A stretch of DNA of 45,834 nucleotides from Clostridia bacterium (GCA_017501545.1 JAFVWS010000031.1:1-45834); one strand, 5' to 3'; shown: positions 17,219-25,435, numbered from the stretch's first letter. A program made the numbers and translations. Notes: generated from the letters alone by a model not told the origin.

Positions 17219-18085
17219 ATGGCTGAAGAAATTACAAAAGAATTAGAAAACAGCGTTGAGGTTGTTGGCGTTAGGTTTAAGGAGGGTGGAAAGACCTACT
17301 ATTTCGCGCCTAACGGAAGCAAGGCAACCCTTAACGATTACGCAGTTGTAGAAACCTCACGTGGTCTCGAATTTGGCAAGGTTGCACAGGAGAATAAGCT
17401 TGTTCCCGAAAATGAGCTTGTTCCACCATTGCGTCCCGTTGTAAGAATTGCCACCGATGCTGATATTAAGACCTACGAGCAAATTAAAGCAAAGGAAGCT
17501 GAGGCACTAAAGATTTGTCAAAGCAAGGTAAGCGCGCACGAGCTTGAAATGAAGCTTGTTGAGGCTGAATACACCTTTGATATGTCAAAGCTTACATTTT
17601 ATTTTACTGCCGATGGAAGAATAGATTTCCGTGAGCTTGTAAAGGACCTTGCCTCCACATTTAAGACAAGGATTGAGCTTCGCCAAATTGGAATTCGCGA
17701 CGAAACTAAGTTTATGGGTGGTCTTGGCGTTTGTGGAAGACCATTTTGCTGTAGCACGTTTTTACCAGACTTTTGTCAGGTTTCAATAAAAATGGCAAAG
17801 GAGCAAAATCTTTCACTTAACTCCTCAAAAATTTCTGGTGCTTGTGGCAGGCTCATGTGTTGTCTTCGTTTTGAGCACGACGTTTACGCGCAGGAAATTA
17901 AGAAAACGCCTTCTGTTGGCTCAAGCGTAAGAACACAGGACGGTGTTGGTGACGTCGTTGAGACCTCTCCACTTACTGGAATTATTAAGGTCAAGGTAAA
18001 CGACAACATTCGCTCATATCACCGTGATGATGTTAAAATTGTTTCCCGTGCTAAGGAAGTAAAGGACGAGGACGAGCAAGAATAA
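17219..18085 (+). CDS. ricT: PSP1-domain protein RicT (YaaT)
   Basis: 288 residues. PSP1 domain with VVGVRFKEGGKTYYF near the N-terminus and the Cys-rich core GVCGRPFCCSTFL and ACGRLMCCLRFEH. In Bacillus, RicT with RicA and RicF forms an Fe-S-containing complex that promotes RNase Y-dependent mRNA processing and affects sporulation and competence. Located 12 nt after holB, the conserved holB-ricT order. The last roughly 20 residues are Lys/Glu/Asp-rich. Confidence 0.9.
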   Translation: MAEEITKELENSVEVVGVRFKEGGKTYYFAPNGSKATLNDYAVVETSRGLEFGKVAQENKLVPENELVPPLRPVVRIATDADIKTYEQIKAKEAEALKICQSKVSAHELEMKLVEAEYTFDMSKLTFYFTADGRIDFRELVKDLASTFKTRIELRQIGIRDETKFMGGLGVCGRPFCCSTFLPDFCQVSIKMAKEQNLSLNSSKISGACGRLMCCLRFEHDVYAQEIKKTPSVGSSVRTQDGVGDVVETSPLTGIIKVKVNDNIRSYHRDDVKIVSRAKEVKDEDEQE

Positions 18086-18138
18086 CTAAATTCATTTGCG
18101 AATATTATATACTAAGCACAAAAATTTATCGATAAATA

Positions 18139-18166
18139 TTGACAAATTAAATTTTTGTGATACAAT
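18139..18166 (+). promoter_or_regulatory. Sigma-A promoter of the ferredoxin gene
   Basis: TTGACA (18139-18144), 16-nt spacer, TACAAT (18161-18166). Confidence 0.7.
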
Positions 18167-18198
18167 AATATTGTAAAAATTTTATGGAGGTGTTCATC

Positions 18199-18369
18199 GT
18201 GGCTTATAAGATTACAGACGATTGCATCGCTTGTGGTGCATGTGCTGATGCTTGTCCTTGCGGATGCATTACCGAGGGTGATGGCAAGTACGTTATCAAC
18301 GCTGACGAATGTATTTCTTGTGGTGCTTGCGCAGGCTCTTGCCCTGTTAGCGCTCCTGTTGAGGAATAA
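18199..18369 (+). CDS. 2[4Fe-4S] clostridial-type ferredoxin
   Basis: 56 residues with two CxxCxxCxxxCP sets (CIACGACADACP and CISCGACAGSCP), a classic low-potential electron carrier of anaerobes. I place the start at the GTG of 18199: GGAGGTG sits 6 nt before it and the protein then begins (M)AYKITDDCI as usual. The ATG at 18184 lies upstream of, and runs into, that ribosome binding site. Two additional cysteines follow the first set (CPCGC). It may be the electron partner of NfnAB, but this is only inferred. Confidence 0.95.
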   Translation: MAYKITDDCIACGACADACPCGCITEGDGKYVINADECISCGACAGSCPVSAPVEE

Positions 18370-18391
18370 TTCTCTGTACATACATAAGGTG

Positions 18392-18416
18392 CTTACTATG
18401 GTGTAAAGATAGTAAG
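18392..18416 (+). other. Stem-loop downstream of the ferredoxin gene
   Basis: CTTACTAT and ATAGTAAG form an 8-bp stem with a 9-nt loop, without a T-run. It could stabilise the short mRNA. Confidence 0.4.
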
Positions 18417-18442
18417 ATTTACTAAAAAGTACGATTAGCTTG

Positions 18443-18478
18443 GACCTTTGCTATAAAACGCAAAGGTCTTTTCTTTTA
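18443..18478 (+). terminator. Rho-independent terminator of the ferredoxin gene
   Basis: GACCTTTGC-TATAAAAC-GCAAAGGTC followed by TTTTCTTTT. It ends 1-2 nt before the start codon of the next gene, whose only nearby Shine-Dalgarno-like AAAGG is in the 3' arm. Confidence 0.8.
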
Positions 18479-18479
18479 A

Positions 18480-19241
18480 ATGGATATGATAAATAAGAAC
18501 GAAAGAATAAATAAAATAAATGAAGATTTAAGCCTAATTGAGGATAAGGACTCCTTGACATTCGGCACTGATGCATATCTTTTAAGCGCATTTTTACCAG
18601 TTAGACAGTCTAAGGTCGGCCTCGAGCTTGGCTGTGGCTCTGGAGTGATTTCTCTTTTGGCGCTTACCAAGAAAAAATGTAGTAGGGTATATGGCATTGA
18701 GGTACAGCCGGCAATTGCTGATATTGCCAAAAGAAATGCCGAATTGAACGCGCTTGGCGACAAGCTTTTCGTCATATGCAAGGACCTACGTGAGGTTAGG
18801 GCAAATGACATAGATGGCGAGGTTGATTTTGTCTTTTCTAACCCTCCATATATGAAGATGGACTCTGGAAAGCTTAATCAAAACGAGCAAAAAAACGCAT
18901 CAAGGCACGAGATTTTCGGTGAAATAAACGATTTTTGTGCTTGTGCCAAGCGTGTTTTGAAGCACGGTGGTGACTTTTACGTTGTTTACCGTCCAGATAG
19001 GCTTGCAGACTTGATTTTTGCATTAAAAAGCAACAATTTAGAACCTAAAAGGCTACAGTTCATACACAAAAATACGCACACTCCCCCTTCCCTTTTGCTT
19101 ATTTCAGCAAAGCTTGGTGGCAAAAGCGGAATGACTATAGAAAAGCCTATCTATATTTACAAGGACGACACTAACGAATACACAAGTGAGTTTGCAAAAA
19201 TTTATGAGGAATGCAAGCTTGGAGGACAAGATGAGAAATAA
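18480..19241 (+). CDS. trmN6: tRNA1(Val) adenine-37 N6-methyltransferase-like protein (TrmN6/YabB)
   Basis: 253 residues. SAM-binding motif I is LELGCGSGVISLLAL (about 46-60) and the catalytic amino-methyltransferase motif is FSNPPYMK. An N-terminal FGTDAYLLSAFL segment is typical of the YfiC/YabB group. It overlaps rsmI by 11 nt, the yabB-yabC order of Firmicutes. No good ribosome binding site precedes the ATG at 18480 (an in-frame ATG at 18486 is no better). Target specificity is by family only. Confidence 0.8.
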   Translation: MDMINKNERINKINEDLSLIEDKDSLTFGTDAYLLSAFLPVRQSKVGLELGCGSGVISLLALTKKKCSRVYGIEVQPAIADIAKRNAELNALGDKLFVICKDLREVRANDIDGEVDFVFSNPPYMKMDSGKLNQNEQKNASRHEIFGEINDFCACAKRVLKHGGDFYVVYRPDRLADLIFALKSNNLEPKRLQFIHKNTHTPPSLLLISAKLGGKSGMTIEKPIYIYKDDTNEYTSEFAKIYEECKLGGQDEK

Positions 19242-20115
19242 AGAGCCGAGAAATGCCTTTCACGAGGATAAAAACAAAATAGTTGGTGGTACCCTTTACC
19301 TTGTGGCAACACCTATTGGCAATTTGTCTGACATTACCGAGCGCGCCTTAAAGACGCTTAGCGAGGTTGACTTTATTGCTGCCGAGGACACAAGAAACAC
19401 TGGTAAGCTTCTTAGCTACTTTGGAATTTCCAAGCCGATGGTTAGCTACTTTGAGCATAACAAGCGTGAGCGTGGCGAGGTTATTTTAGAGCGTCTTTTG
19501 GGTGGTGAAAGCTGTGCACTTGTGACCGACGCCGGCACTCCTGCAATTTCTGACCCTGGCGAGGACTTAGTTGTTTTGTGCGCTGAAAGAGGTGTTACCG
19601 TTACCTCTGTGCCTGGTTGTTCTGCTGTTGTTAACGCACTTGCGCTTTCAGCCCTACCAACTGGACGATTTTCTTTTGAAGGCTTTTTGAGTACTAATAA
19701 GAATGAACGTAGCGAGAGGCTAAACGAGATAAAAAACGACACCCGTACTACGATTTTTTATGAAGCGCCACATAAGCTTCTTAAAACCCTTGAGGATATT
19801 TTATCTGTTTTTGGCGATAGAAAAATCTCCCTTTGCCGCGAGCTTACAAAGCTAAATGAGGAGATTATCAGAACCACTATTTCCGAGGCAATAAAATACT
19901 ATACCGAAAACGCACCTCGTGGCGAATACGTTTTAGTAATCGAGGGTGCTTCTAAGGCTATTGCCTTAGAAAATGCCTTTTGGAGGGATATGAGTATTGA
20001 AGAACACGTTGAATACTATATTTCCCAGGAAATGAAGAAAATGGACGCAATTAAGGCGGTGGCTAAGGACCGTGGCGTTTCCAAAAGTGAAATTTATAAG
20101 GTTGTAAACAATTAA
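19231..20115 (+). CDS. rsmI: 16S rRNA (cytidine-1402 2'-O)-methyltransferase
   Basis: 294 residues. The SPOUT-unrelated tetrapyrrole-methylase fold is recognised by LVATPIGNLSDITERAL, AAEDTRNTGKLL and VTDAGTPAISDPGEDLV. RsmI methylates the 2'-O of C1402 in the decoding centre. I chose the ATG at 19231 because GGAGGAC lies 4-5 nt upstream; an in-frame start at 19186 lies deep in trmN6. The roughly 14 residues before the conserved VGGTLYLVATP are a short N-terminal extension. Confidence 0.95.
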   Translation: MRNKEPRNAFHEDKNKIVGGTLYLVATPIGNLSDITERALKTLSEVDFIAAEDTRNTGKLLSYFGISKPMVSYFEHNKRERGEVILERLLGGESCALVTDAGTPAISDPGEDLVVLCAERGVTVTSVPGCSAVVNALALSALPTGRFSFEGFLSTNKNERSERLNEIKNDTRTTIFYEAPHKLLKTLEDILSVFGDRKISLCRELTKLNEEIIRTTISEAIKYYTENAPRGEYVLVIEGASKAIALENAFWRDMSIEEHVEYYISQEMKKMDAIKAVAKDRGVSKSEIYKVVNN

Positions 20116-20130
20116 AAAAAGCGCCGATTA

Positions 20131-20165
20131 TTAGCGTGATGTCCTTAACGGACAAATCACGCTAA
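20131..20165. repeat. Strong stem-loop at the left of the palindrome cluster
   Basis: TTAGCGTGAT pairs with ATCACGCTAA, and inside it GTCC-TTAAC-GGAC pairs again, giving a near-continuous 14-bp hairpin. Confidence 0.7.
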
Positions 20166-20170
20166 ACTAT

Positions 20171-20330
20171 GATTGCCCCAAGGGGCAAGTTATGAGTTAT
20201 AATATGCTTCGCATAGTTATGATTGGCTTTGCCAAGTTTAAGATTTGATGAGCAATCATATCATAACGTTTGCATAGCAAACTCATAACGGCGAGTGAAA
20301 ACGAGCCTCATAACTCTAAACTAAAACCAA
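20171..20330. repeat. Array of mini-palindromes separated by CATAACT-like linkers
   Basis: Successive small hairpins GCCCC-AA-GGGGC, TATGC-TTC-GCATA, TTGGC-TTT-GCCAA, GTTTGC-ATA-GCAAAC and CTCGT-tttca-ACGAG-like arms alternate with variants of AGTTATGA/TCATAACT. The regular alternation looks like a modular repeat family rather than chance. Confidence 0.6.
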
Positions 20331-20336
20331 CAGAAA

Positions 20337-20379
20337 AAAGAGATAACATTTCGGCTACAAAGCGATTTGTTATCTCTTT
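20337..20379. terminator. Terminator-like long stem-loop inside the repeat block
   Basis: AAAGAGATAACA and TGTTATCTCTTT form a perfect 12-bp stem with a 19-nt loop; it could end transcription in either direction. Confidence 0.5.
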
Positions 20380-20485
20380 CTGTCGTTATAAGAACCCGCT
20401 ACGCAGAACCTTGTTATTCGCTTTGCTCATAATAAGGGCTTGGGCTTAGCCCCATAGAGTATTTGACCAGTCAAATGCGATGCTC

Positions 20486-20515
20486 GCACTTAGCGGTATT
20501 TTCAAATTCTCCGCT
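20486..20515. repeat. Stem-loop at the right of the palindrome cluster
   Basis: CTTAGCGG and CCGCTAAG are separated by a roughly 14-nt A/T-rich loop, just before the right terminator half. Confidence 0.55.
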
Positions 20516-20569
20516 AAGAACCTCACCCATTTTGTCGGCGTTTTTTTATGAAATATTTTATATTATATA

Positions 20570-20598
20570 TTGATAAATTAATTTTTTTCTGTTAAAAT
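20570..20598 (+). promoter_or_regulatory. Sigma-A-type promoter of nagA-metG
   Basis: TTGATA (20570-20575), 17-nt spacer, TAAAAT (20593-20598). Confidence 0.6.
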
Positions 20599-20649
20599 AT
20601 ATATTTGAGGAAATTAAAGCCAAGGCTTTTGGCAAATTTAGGAGGCTAT

Positions 20650-21819
20650 ATGGCAAAGGTTGCTTTTATCGGTGGCAAGGTTTTTGACAGTGACACTGAA
20701 AGCTTTATTGATGCAAACGTTGTTTGCGATGGTGGATATATTGAATCTATTGGTGAATATATCCCTGACGTTTGTGAGCGTGTTTATCTTGATGGAAAAT
20801 ATTTAATTCCTGGTCTTATTGACGTTCATACGCATGGCATTGCCGGCTTTGACTTCAACTGGGCTAGCGAAAACGATATAAAAAAGATGTGCCACGCGTA
20901 TGCTAAATTCGGCACCACTTCGGTTATGGCCACCTTAGCCTCGCAAACTCCTACAAGGCTTACAAATGCAGTTTTTGCTATAAATTCCAATCGACTTGTT
21001 GATAATAAAAACGGAGCAAATATTCTCGGAATACACTTAGAGGGCAGATACCTAAACCCTGAAAAGAAGGGTGCGCACAATGAGGAATACTTAGCTGAGC
21101 CAAATAGTGAGGAGCTTGAGGGCTTAGCGCAGGTGATGCAGCCTGCACCTATGCATTTTTCAATGGCACCTGAGCTTAACGGCAGTGAGGAATTTATTAA
21201 AAGGATTAAAGCTCTTGGCGGTACAGTTGGCATTGCACACACAAATGCGACATATGAGGAGGCTGAAACAGCACTTGACTGGGGCGCAACCTCATTTACA
21301 CATACCTTTAATGCAATGACCTCTATACATCATCGAATGCCTGGCGCTACGGTTTCTGCTTTGACAAGCAATCGCGCTTACGCAGAGGTTATTTCAGATG
21401 GTGAGCATTTACACCCTGCAATTGTTAATTTGATTTATAAATCAAAGCCGAGTGACAAAATGGTATTAATTACTGACTCTATGGCTGCAACTGGTGAGCC
21501 TGATGGAGAATATTCAATTGCTGGCTCTCCTGTAACAGTAACAAACGGGCGCGCTATTATTTTACCAAGTGGAACAATAGCAGGAAGCACGCTTACGCTG
21601 TTTAAGGGGCTTACAAACTTTATGCGCTTTTGCAAGGTTCCACTTACTAAGGCGCTTAAATATGCAACCACGAACCCTGCAAGAATGGTTGGGGCATCAA
21701 TGGTTGGAAAAATTTCAAAGAATTATCGTGCTGACCTTATCGTAATAAACGACGTAGAAAATCCAGAGATTGAAGCGGTTTACGTTGGCGCAAATAAAAT
21801 TGGAGATTTAATGATATGA
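20650..21819 (+). CDS. nagA: N-acetylglucosamine-6-phosphate deacetylase
   Basis: 389 residues. Amidohydrolase TIM barrel with metal-site motifs LIDVHTHG, GIHLEGRYLNPEKKGAH, IAHTNATYEEA, THTFNAM and LITDSMAATG. It deacetylates GlcNAc-6-P to glucosamine-6-P in cytoplasmic amino-sugar use and wall recycling. I chose the ATG at 20650 (AGGAGGC 5-6 nt upstream); the frame opens 15 codons earlier without support. No nagB or PTS gene adjoins. Its last bases overlap the metG start (ATGA). Confidence 0.93.
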   Translation: MAKVAFIGGKVFDSDTESFIDANVVCDGGYIESIGEYIPDVCERVYLDGKYLIPGLIDVHTHGIAGFDFNWASENDIKKMCHAYAKFGTTSVMATLASQTPTRLTNAVFAINSNRLVDNKNGANILGIHLEGRYLNPEKKGAHNEEYLAEPNSEELEGLAQVMQPAPMHFSMAPELNGSEEFIKRIKALGGTVGIAHTNATYEEAETALDWGATSFTHTFNAMTSIHHRMPGATVSALTSNRAYAEVISDGEHLHPAIVNLIYKSKPSDKMVLITDSMAATGEPDGEYSIAGSPVTVTNGRAIILPSGTIAGSTLTLFKGLTNFMRFCKVPLTKALKYATTNPARMVGASMVGKISKNYRADLIVINDVENPEIEAVYVGANKIGDLMI

Positions 21820-23756
21820 ACAAGGAAAAATACTATATAACTACTGCTATTGCTTATGCATCAGGCAAGCCACACTTTGGAAACACCTATGAGGCTATTG
21901 CAACTGATGCTATTGCAAGATATAAAAGGCAAAGAGGCTATGACGTGCGCTTTATGACTGGTACTGACGAGCATGGTCAGAAGGTGCAAAACCTTGCTGA
22001 AAAGACTGGCGTTACACCTCAAGCATACGTTGATAACGTTTCAAGTCAAATTAAGGACCTATGGAAGCTAATGAACGTTTCCGAGGACTACTTTATAAGA
22101 ACAACTGATTCTTATCATAAAACTGCAGTTGAGCATATTTTCAAAAAGCTTTACGACCAAGGTGATATTTATAAGGGCCATTATGAGGGTCTTTATTGCA
22201 CTCCTTGCGAATCATTCTTTACTGAAACTCAGCTTGTTGATGGTAAGTGCCCAGACTGTGGACGCGAGGTTACAAAGACAACTGAGGAGGCTTACTTCTT
22301 CAAGATGAGCAAATATGCTGACAGACTAATGAAGCATATTGAAGAAAACCCAGACTTTATCCAGCCCGAATCAAGAAAAAAGGAAATGATAAACAACTTC
22401 CTAAAGCCAGGACTTCAGGACCTTTGCGTTTCTCGCACCTCATTCAACTGGGGCGTTAGCGTAACGTTTGACCCTAAGCACGTAATCTACGTTTGGATTG
22501 ACGCACTATCAAACTATATCACTGGCCTTGGCTATGACCCTGACAACAAGGAGCAACCAGAGCTATTTAAGAAATACTGGCCTGCTGACGTTCATATTAT
22601 CGGTAAGGATATTGTTAGATTCCACACAATTTACTGGCCTATTATGCTTATGGCACTTGGCGTTGAATTGCCAAAGAAGGTGTTTGGTCACCCTTGGTTT
22701 AATTTTGGCTTTGACAAGATGTCAAAATCAAAGGGCAACGTGGTTTATGCAGACGAGCTTGCAAATAGATTCGGCGTTGACGGAGTAAGATACTACGCAA
22801 TTAGCGAAATGCCTTATGCAAACGACGGCTCAATCACTTATGAAAATATTATCAATCGCTACAACACTGACCTTGCTAATAATCTTGGCAACCTTCTTAG
22901 CCGTACAATTGCTATGACTAAGAAATATTTCGGTGGTATCATCCCACAAAACGTTGTATTTGATAATGAGTTTGACAATGATTTGAAAGCAAAAACAGCC
23001 GAGTGTGTGTCTAAATTTACCACTTTAATGGACGAATTCAAGCTTGCAGATGCTTCAGCGTGCGTATTTGATATGCTAAGCCGTGCAAACAAGTATATTG
23101 ACGAAACAACTCCTTGGATTTTGGCAAAGGACGAAGCAAACAAGGAACGCTTAGGCACTGTTCTTTATAATCTTCTTGAAACACTAAGAATTGGTGCAGT
23201 TTTGCTTTATCCATTCATCCCTGCAACCTGCGAGGAGATTTTTAGAGAGCTTAATACTGAGCTTAACACATACGAAACAATAAGCACCTTCGGCGCACTT
23301 GAGAGTGACAAAGAGGTTGGCGAGCAAAAGGTGCTATTCCAAAGAATTGACGAGGCAAAAATGCTTGCCGAGATTGAGGCTGAAATAGCTAAAAAGGCTG
23401 AGGCAGAAAAGAAAGCCCAAAAGCCAGAGGGCTGTGCTATTATCGGAATTGATAAGTTTATGGAGGTTGAGCTTCGCACTGCAGAGGTGCTTGAATGTGA
23501 GGCTGTTCCAAAGGCAAAGAAGCTACTTAAGCTTCAGCTTGACCTTGGCTACGAGAAGCGTCAGGTTGTATCAGGAATTGCAAAATTCTATAAGCCAGAG
23601 GACTTGGTTGGCAAAAAGGTAATAGTTGTTGCAAACCTTTCCCCTGCTAAGCTTTGTGGCATTGAATCAAATGGTATGATTTTAGCAAGTGGCGAGGAAG
23701 ACGTACGTGTTATTTTCCTTGACAAGGATACTCCAAACGGAGAAAGAGTAAGATAA
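21816..23756 (+). CDS. metG: Methionyl-tRNA synthetase
   Basis: 646 residues. Class I synthetase: a HIGH-like motif in ASGKPHFGNTY, a zinc-binding insert CTPCESFF...CPDCGRE, and FDKMSKSKGNV as KMSKS. An anticodon-binding helical domain follows, and a C-terminal tRNA-binding OB domain (about 540-646, FMEVELRTAEV...SNGMILAS) used for dimerisation. It charges initiator and elongator tRNA(Met). It is translationally coupled to nagA by a 4-nt overlap, which is unusual: metG more often leads tatD. Confidence 0.97.
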   Translation: MNKEKYYITTAIAYASGKPHFGNTYEAIATDAIARYKRQRGYDVRFMTGTDEHGQKVQNLAEKTGVTPQAYVDNVSSQIKDLWKLMNVSEDYFIRTTDSYHKTAVEHIFKKLYDQGDIYKGHYEGLYCTPCESFFTETQLVDGKCPDCGREVTKTTEEAYFFKMSKYADRLMKHIEENPDFIQPESRKKEMINNFLKPGLQDLCVSRTSFNWGVSVTFDPKHVIYVWIDALSNYITGLGYDPDNKEQPELFKKYWPADVHIIGKDIVRFHTIYWPIMLMALGVELPKKVFGHPWFNFGFDKMSKSKGNVVYADELANRFGVDGVRYYAISEMPYANDGSITYENIINRYNTDLANNLGNLLSRTIAMTKKYFGGIIPQNVVFDNEFDNDLKAKTAECVSKFTTLMDEFKLADASACVFDMLSRANKYIDETTPWILAKDEANKERLGTVLYNLLETLRIGAVLLYPFIPATCEEIFRELNTELNTYETISTFGALESDKEVGEQKVLFQRIDEAKMLAEIEAEIAKKAEAEKKAQKPEGCAIIGIDKFMEVELRTAEVLECEAVPKAKKLLKLQLDLGYEKRQVVSGIAKFYKPEDLVGKKVIVVANLSPAKLCGIESNGMILASGEEDVRVIFLDKDTPNGERVR

Positions 23757-23759
23757 TAT

Positions 23760-23782
23760 AAGGGGTGAGAATTCACCCCTTT
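23760..23782 (+). terminator. Stem-loop after metG
   Basis: AAGGGGTGA-GAAT-TCACCCCTT, a 9-bp stem with only a short T-run; probably a weak terminator preceding the stronger one at 23797. Confidence 0.55.
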
Positions 23783-23796
23783 AATTCAGTAATTTT

Positions 23797-23817
23797 ACGC
23801 ACCCTGTGTGCGTTTTT
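23797..23817 (+). terminator. Rho-independent terminator between metG and tatD
   Basis: ACGCAC-CCTGT-GTGCGT followed by TTTTT. The apical core is CACCCTGTG. It ends within 10 nt of the tatD start. Confidence 0.75.
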
Positions 23818-23826
23818 GAGGGCATT

Positions 23827-24609
23827 ATGGAATTATTTGATACACATGCGCACTGCGATGATGCGCGCTACGCAACCGAATATGAGGGTGGCACAGACAA
23901 GCTTATTAGTAACTCTATAAGTGAGGGTGTTACTCATATTGTAAACATTGGCACTTGCCTTGAAAATTCGAGGGTGTCGATTGAGCTTGCGCACAAATTT
24001 GATGGTGTTTATGCCTCTTGTGGCATACATCCAAGTGACGTTCTTTCATATGAAAGCGTTGACGACGTAATAAATGAGCTTAGAGAAATGCTTAAGGACG
24101 AAAAGGCTGTTGTGATTGGCGAAATTGGTCTTGACTATCACTATGATGACGTGCCAAGGGAGGCACAAATGATTTATTTTGAAAAGCAAATGGAGCTTGC
24201 CAAGGAGCTTAATATGCCTGTAATTATTCACGACCGTGAGGCACATGGTGACTGTCTTGAAATGGTAAAAAAATTCCCAGAGGTCAAGGGAGTTTTTCAC
24301 AGCTTTAGTGGAAGTCCAGAAATGGCAAGTGAATTAGTAAAGCTTGGCTGGTATATTTCCTTTTCCGGCACGGTTACCTTTAAAAATGCGCGCGTGCCCA
24401 AGGAAGCATGCAAGGTGGTGCCAAGCGACAGACTATTAATTGAAACTGATGCTCCGTATCTTTGCCCAACCCCACACAGAGGTGAATTAAATATGCCAAG
24501 CTATGTAAAATTCACCTGTGAGGAAATTGCAAATTTGCGTGGCGTTACAAAGGAGGAAATTGCAAAAATTACTATGGAAAATGCGAAGAGATTCTTTAAA
24601 ATCAAGTAG
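23827..24609 (+). CDS. tatD: TatD-family metal-dependent deoxyribonuclease
   Basis: 260 residues. Metal ligands are in LFDTHAHCDD, GEIGLDYHYD, VIIHDREAHGD, VFHSFSGS and LIETDAPYL. TatD enzymes act as 3'-5' exonucleases or D-aminoacyl-type hydrolases in quality control. The ATG at 23827 has GAGGG 5 nt upstream; the frame also opens at a GTG (23806) inside the terminator, which I reject. The metG-tatD order is conserved in Firmicutes. Confidence 0.93.
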   Translation: MELFDTHAHCDDARYATEYEGGTDKLISNSISEGVTHIVNIGTCLENSRVSIELAHKFDGVYASCGIHPSDVLSYESVDDVINELREMLKDEKAVVIGEIGLDYHYDDVPREAQMIYFEKQMELAKELNMPVIIHDREAHGDCLEMVKKFPEVKGVFHSFSGSPEMASELVKLGWYISFSGTVTFKNARVPKEACKVVPSDRLLIETDAPYLCPTPHRGELNMPSYVKFTCEEIANLRGVTKEEIAKITMENAKRFFKIK

Positions 24610-24661
24610 TCTTCTCCACTTTTCAAAATTCGACATATTTTTATGAATAAAAATAAAAACG

Positions 24662-24691
24662 CCTCATAGACTATCTATGAGGTGATTTTTT
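24662..24691 (+). terminator. Terminator-like hairpin overlapping the cwlD ribosome binding site
   Basis: CCTCATAG-ACTAT-CTATGAGG then TGATTTTTT. The 3' arm contains GAGGTGA, the Shine-Dalgarno of cwlD, 6 nt before its ATG. Confidence 0.7.
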
Positions 24692-25435
24692 ATGCAAGAA
24701 AAAAAGCCGATTTCTTATGCGGTTAAATTTTTTATTTTTTCCTTACTCACGGCTTTAATAATTTTGACTCTCGGTGTTGCATACGGAAAATTTGTCGAAA
24801 AAAATGAGTATTCTCTGCCCCTACCCTCCTCGACAAATTTCGACGAGGTTACTATCGTGATTGACCCAGGTCATGGTGGTGAGGACCCTGGCTCTGTTGG
24901 AGCTGACGGAACGCTTGAAAAGGATTTAAATCTTGAAATTGCGCGTCTTGTTTATGCCTTTTGCATCTTAAACGGCACAGAGGCAAGGATGACGAGGACT
25001 GAAGATACTCTGCTCTATGATTACTACGGGGACCTTAAGGACTATACGGGGCAAAAGAAGGTGTATGATTTAAAAAACAGACTAAAAATAGCCGAGGAAG
25101 AGGAAAACGCACTTTATCTTGGGATACATATGAATAAGTTTTCGCAAGAAAGATACAGCGGTGCGCAAATATATTACTCACCCAACAGTGAAGAAAGTCA
25201 ACGCGTAGCGAGTAATTTATCAAAGAAAATAAAGGACTATTTACAGCCTGACAACAATAGGAAAATCAAGCGTGCAGACTCATCAATTTTTATACTAAAA
25301 AATATTGAAAATCCAGCAATTTTAGTTGAGTGTGGATTCCTTTCAAATGAAAATGAGCTTAAGATGCTAAACAATGAAGAATATCGTGCAAAGCTTGCAC
25401 TTACTATTTTTGCTTCAGTTTGTGAATATAAATAA
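24692..25435 (+). CDS. cwlD: N-acetylmuramoyl-L-alanine amidase, CwlD-like
   Basis: 247 residues. An N-terminal membrane anchor (about 10-30) is followed by an Amidase_3 domain: VIDPGHGGEDPGS (zinc His), EKDLNLEIARLV (zinc Glu), YLGIHMNKF (zinc His) and AILVECGFLSN (catalytic Glu). CwlD prepares muramic-delta-lactam in the spore cortex; length and architecture fit CwlD rather than large vegetative amidases, and the cotJ operon supports sporulation. A vegetative role cannot be excluded. Confidence 0.82.
   Translation: MQEKKPISYAVKFFIFSLLTALIILTLGVAYGKFVEKNEYSLPLPSSTNFDEVTIVIDPGHGGEDPGSVGADGTLEKDLNLEIARLVYAFCILNGTEARMTRTEDTLLYDYYGDLKDYTGQKKVYDLKNRLKIAEEEENALYLGIHMNKFSQERYSGAQIYYSPNSEESQRVASNLSKKIKDYLQPDNNRKIKRADSSIFILKNIENPAILVECGFLSNENELKMLNNEEYRAKLALTIFASVCEYK

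Larger units (their letters stand above)
20116..20649. other. Gene-free palindrome-rich region between rsmI and nagA
   Basis: 534 nt with no plausible gene. Its outer edges, AAAAAAAGCGCCGA (20114-20127) and TCGGCGTTTTTTT (20535-20547), are complementary apart from one G. Between them lie many short inverted repeats (entered separately). The nagA promoter and ribosome binding site follow at 20570-20649. Confidence 0.7.

Noticed and set aside
20116-20649. CRISPR array
   Set aside because: The palindromes differ from each other and are not separated by constant-length spacers; no cas genes are present.
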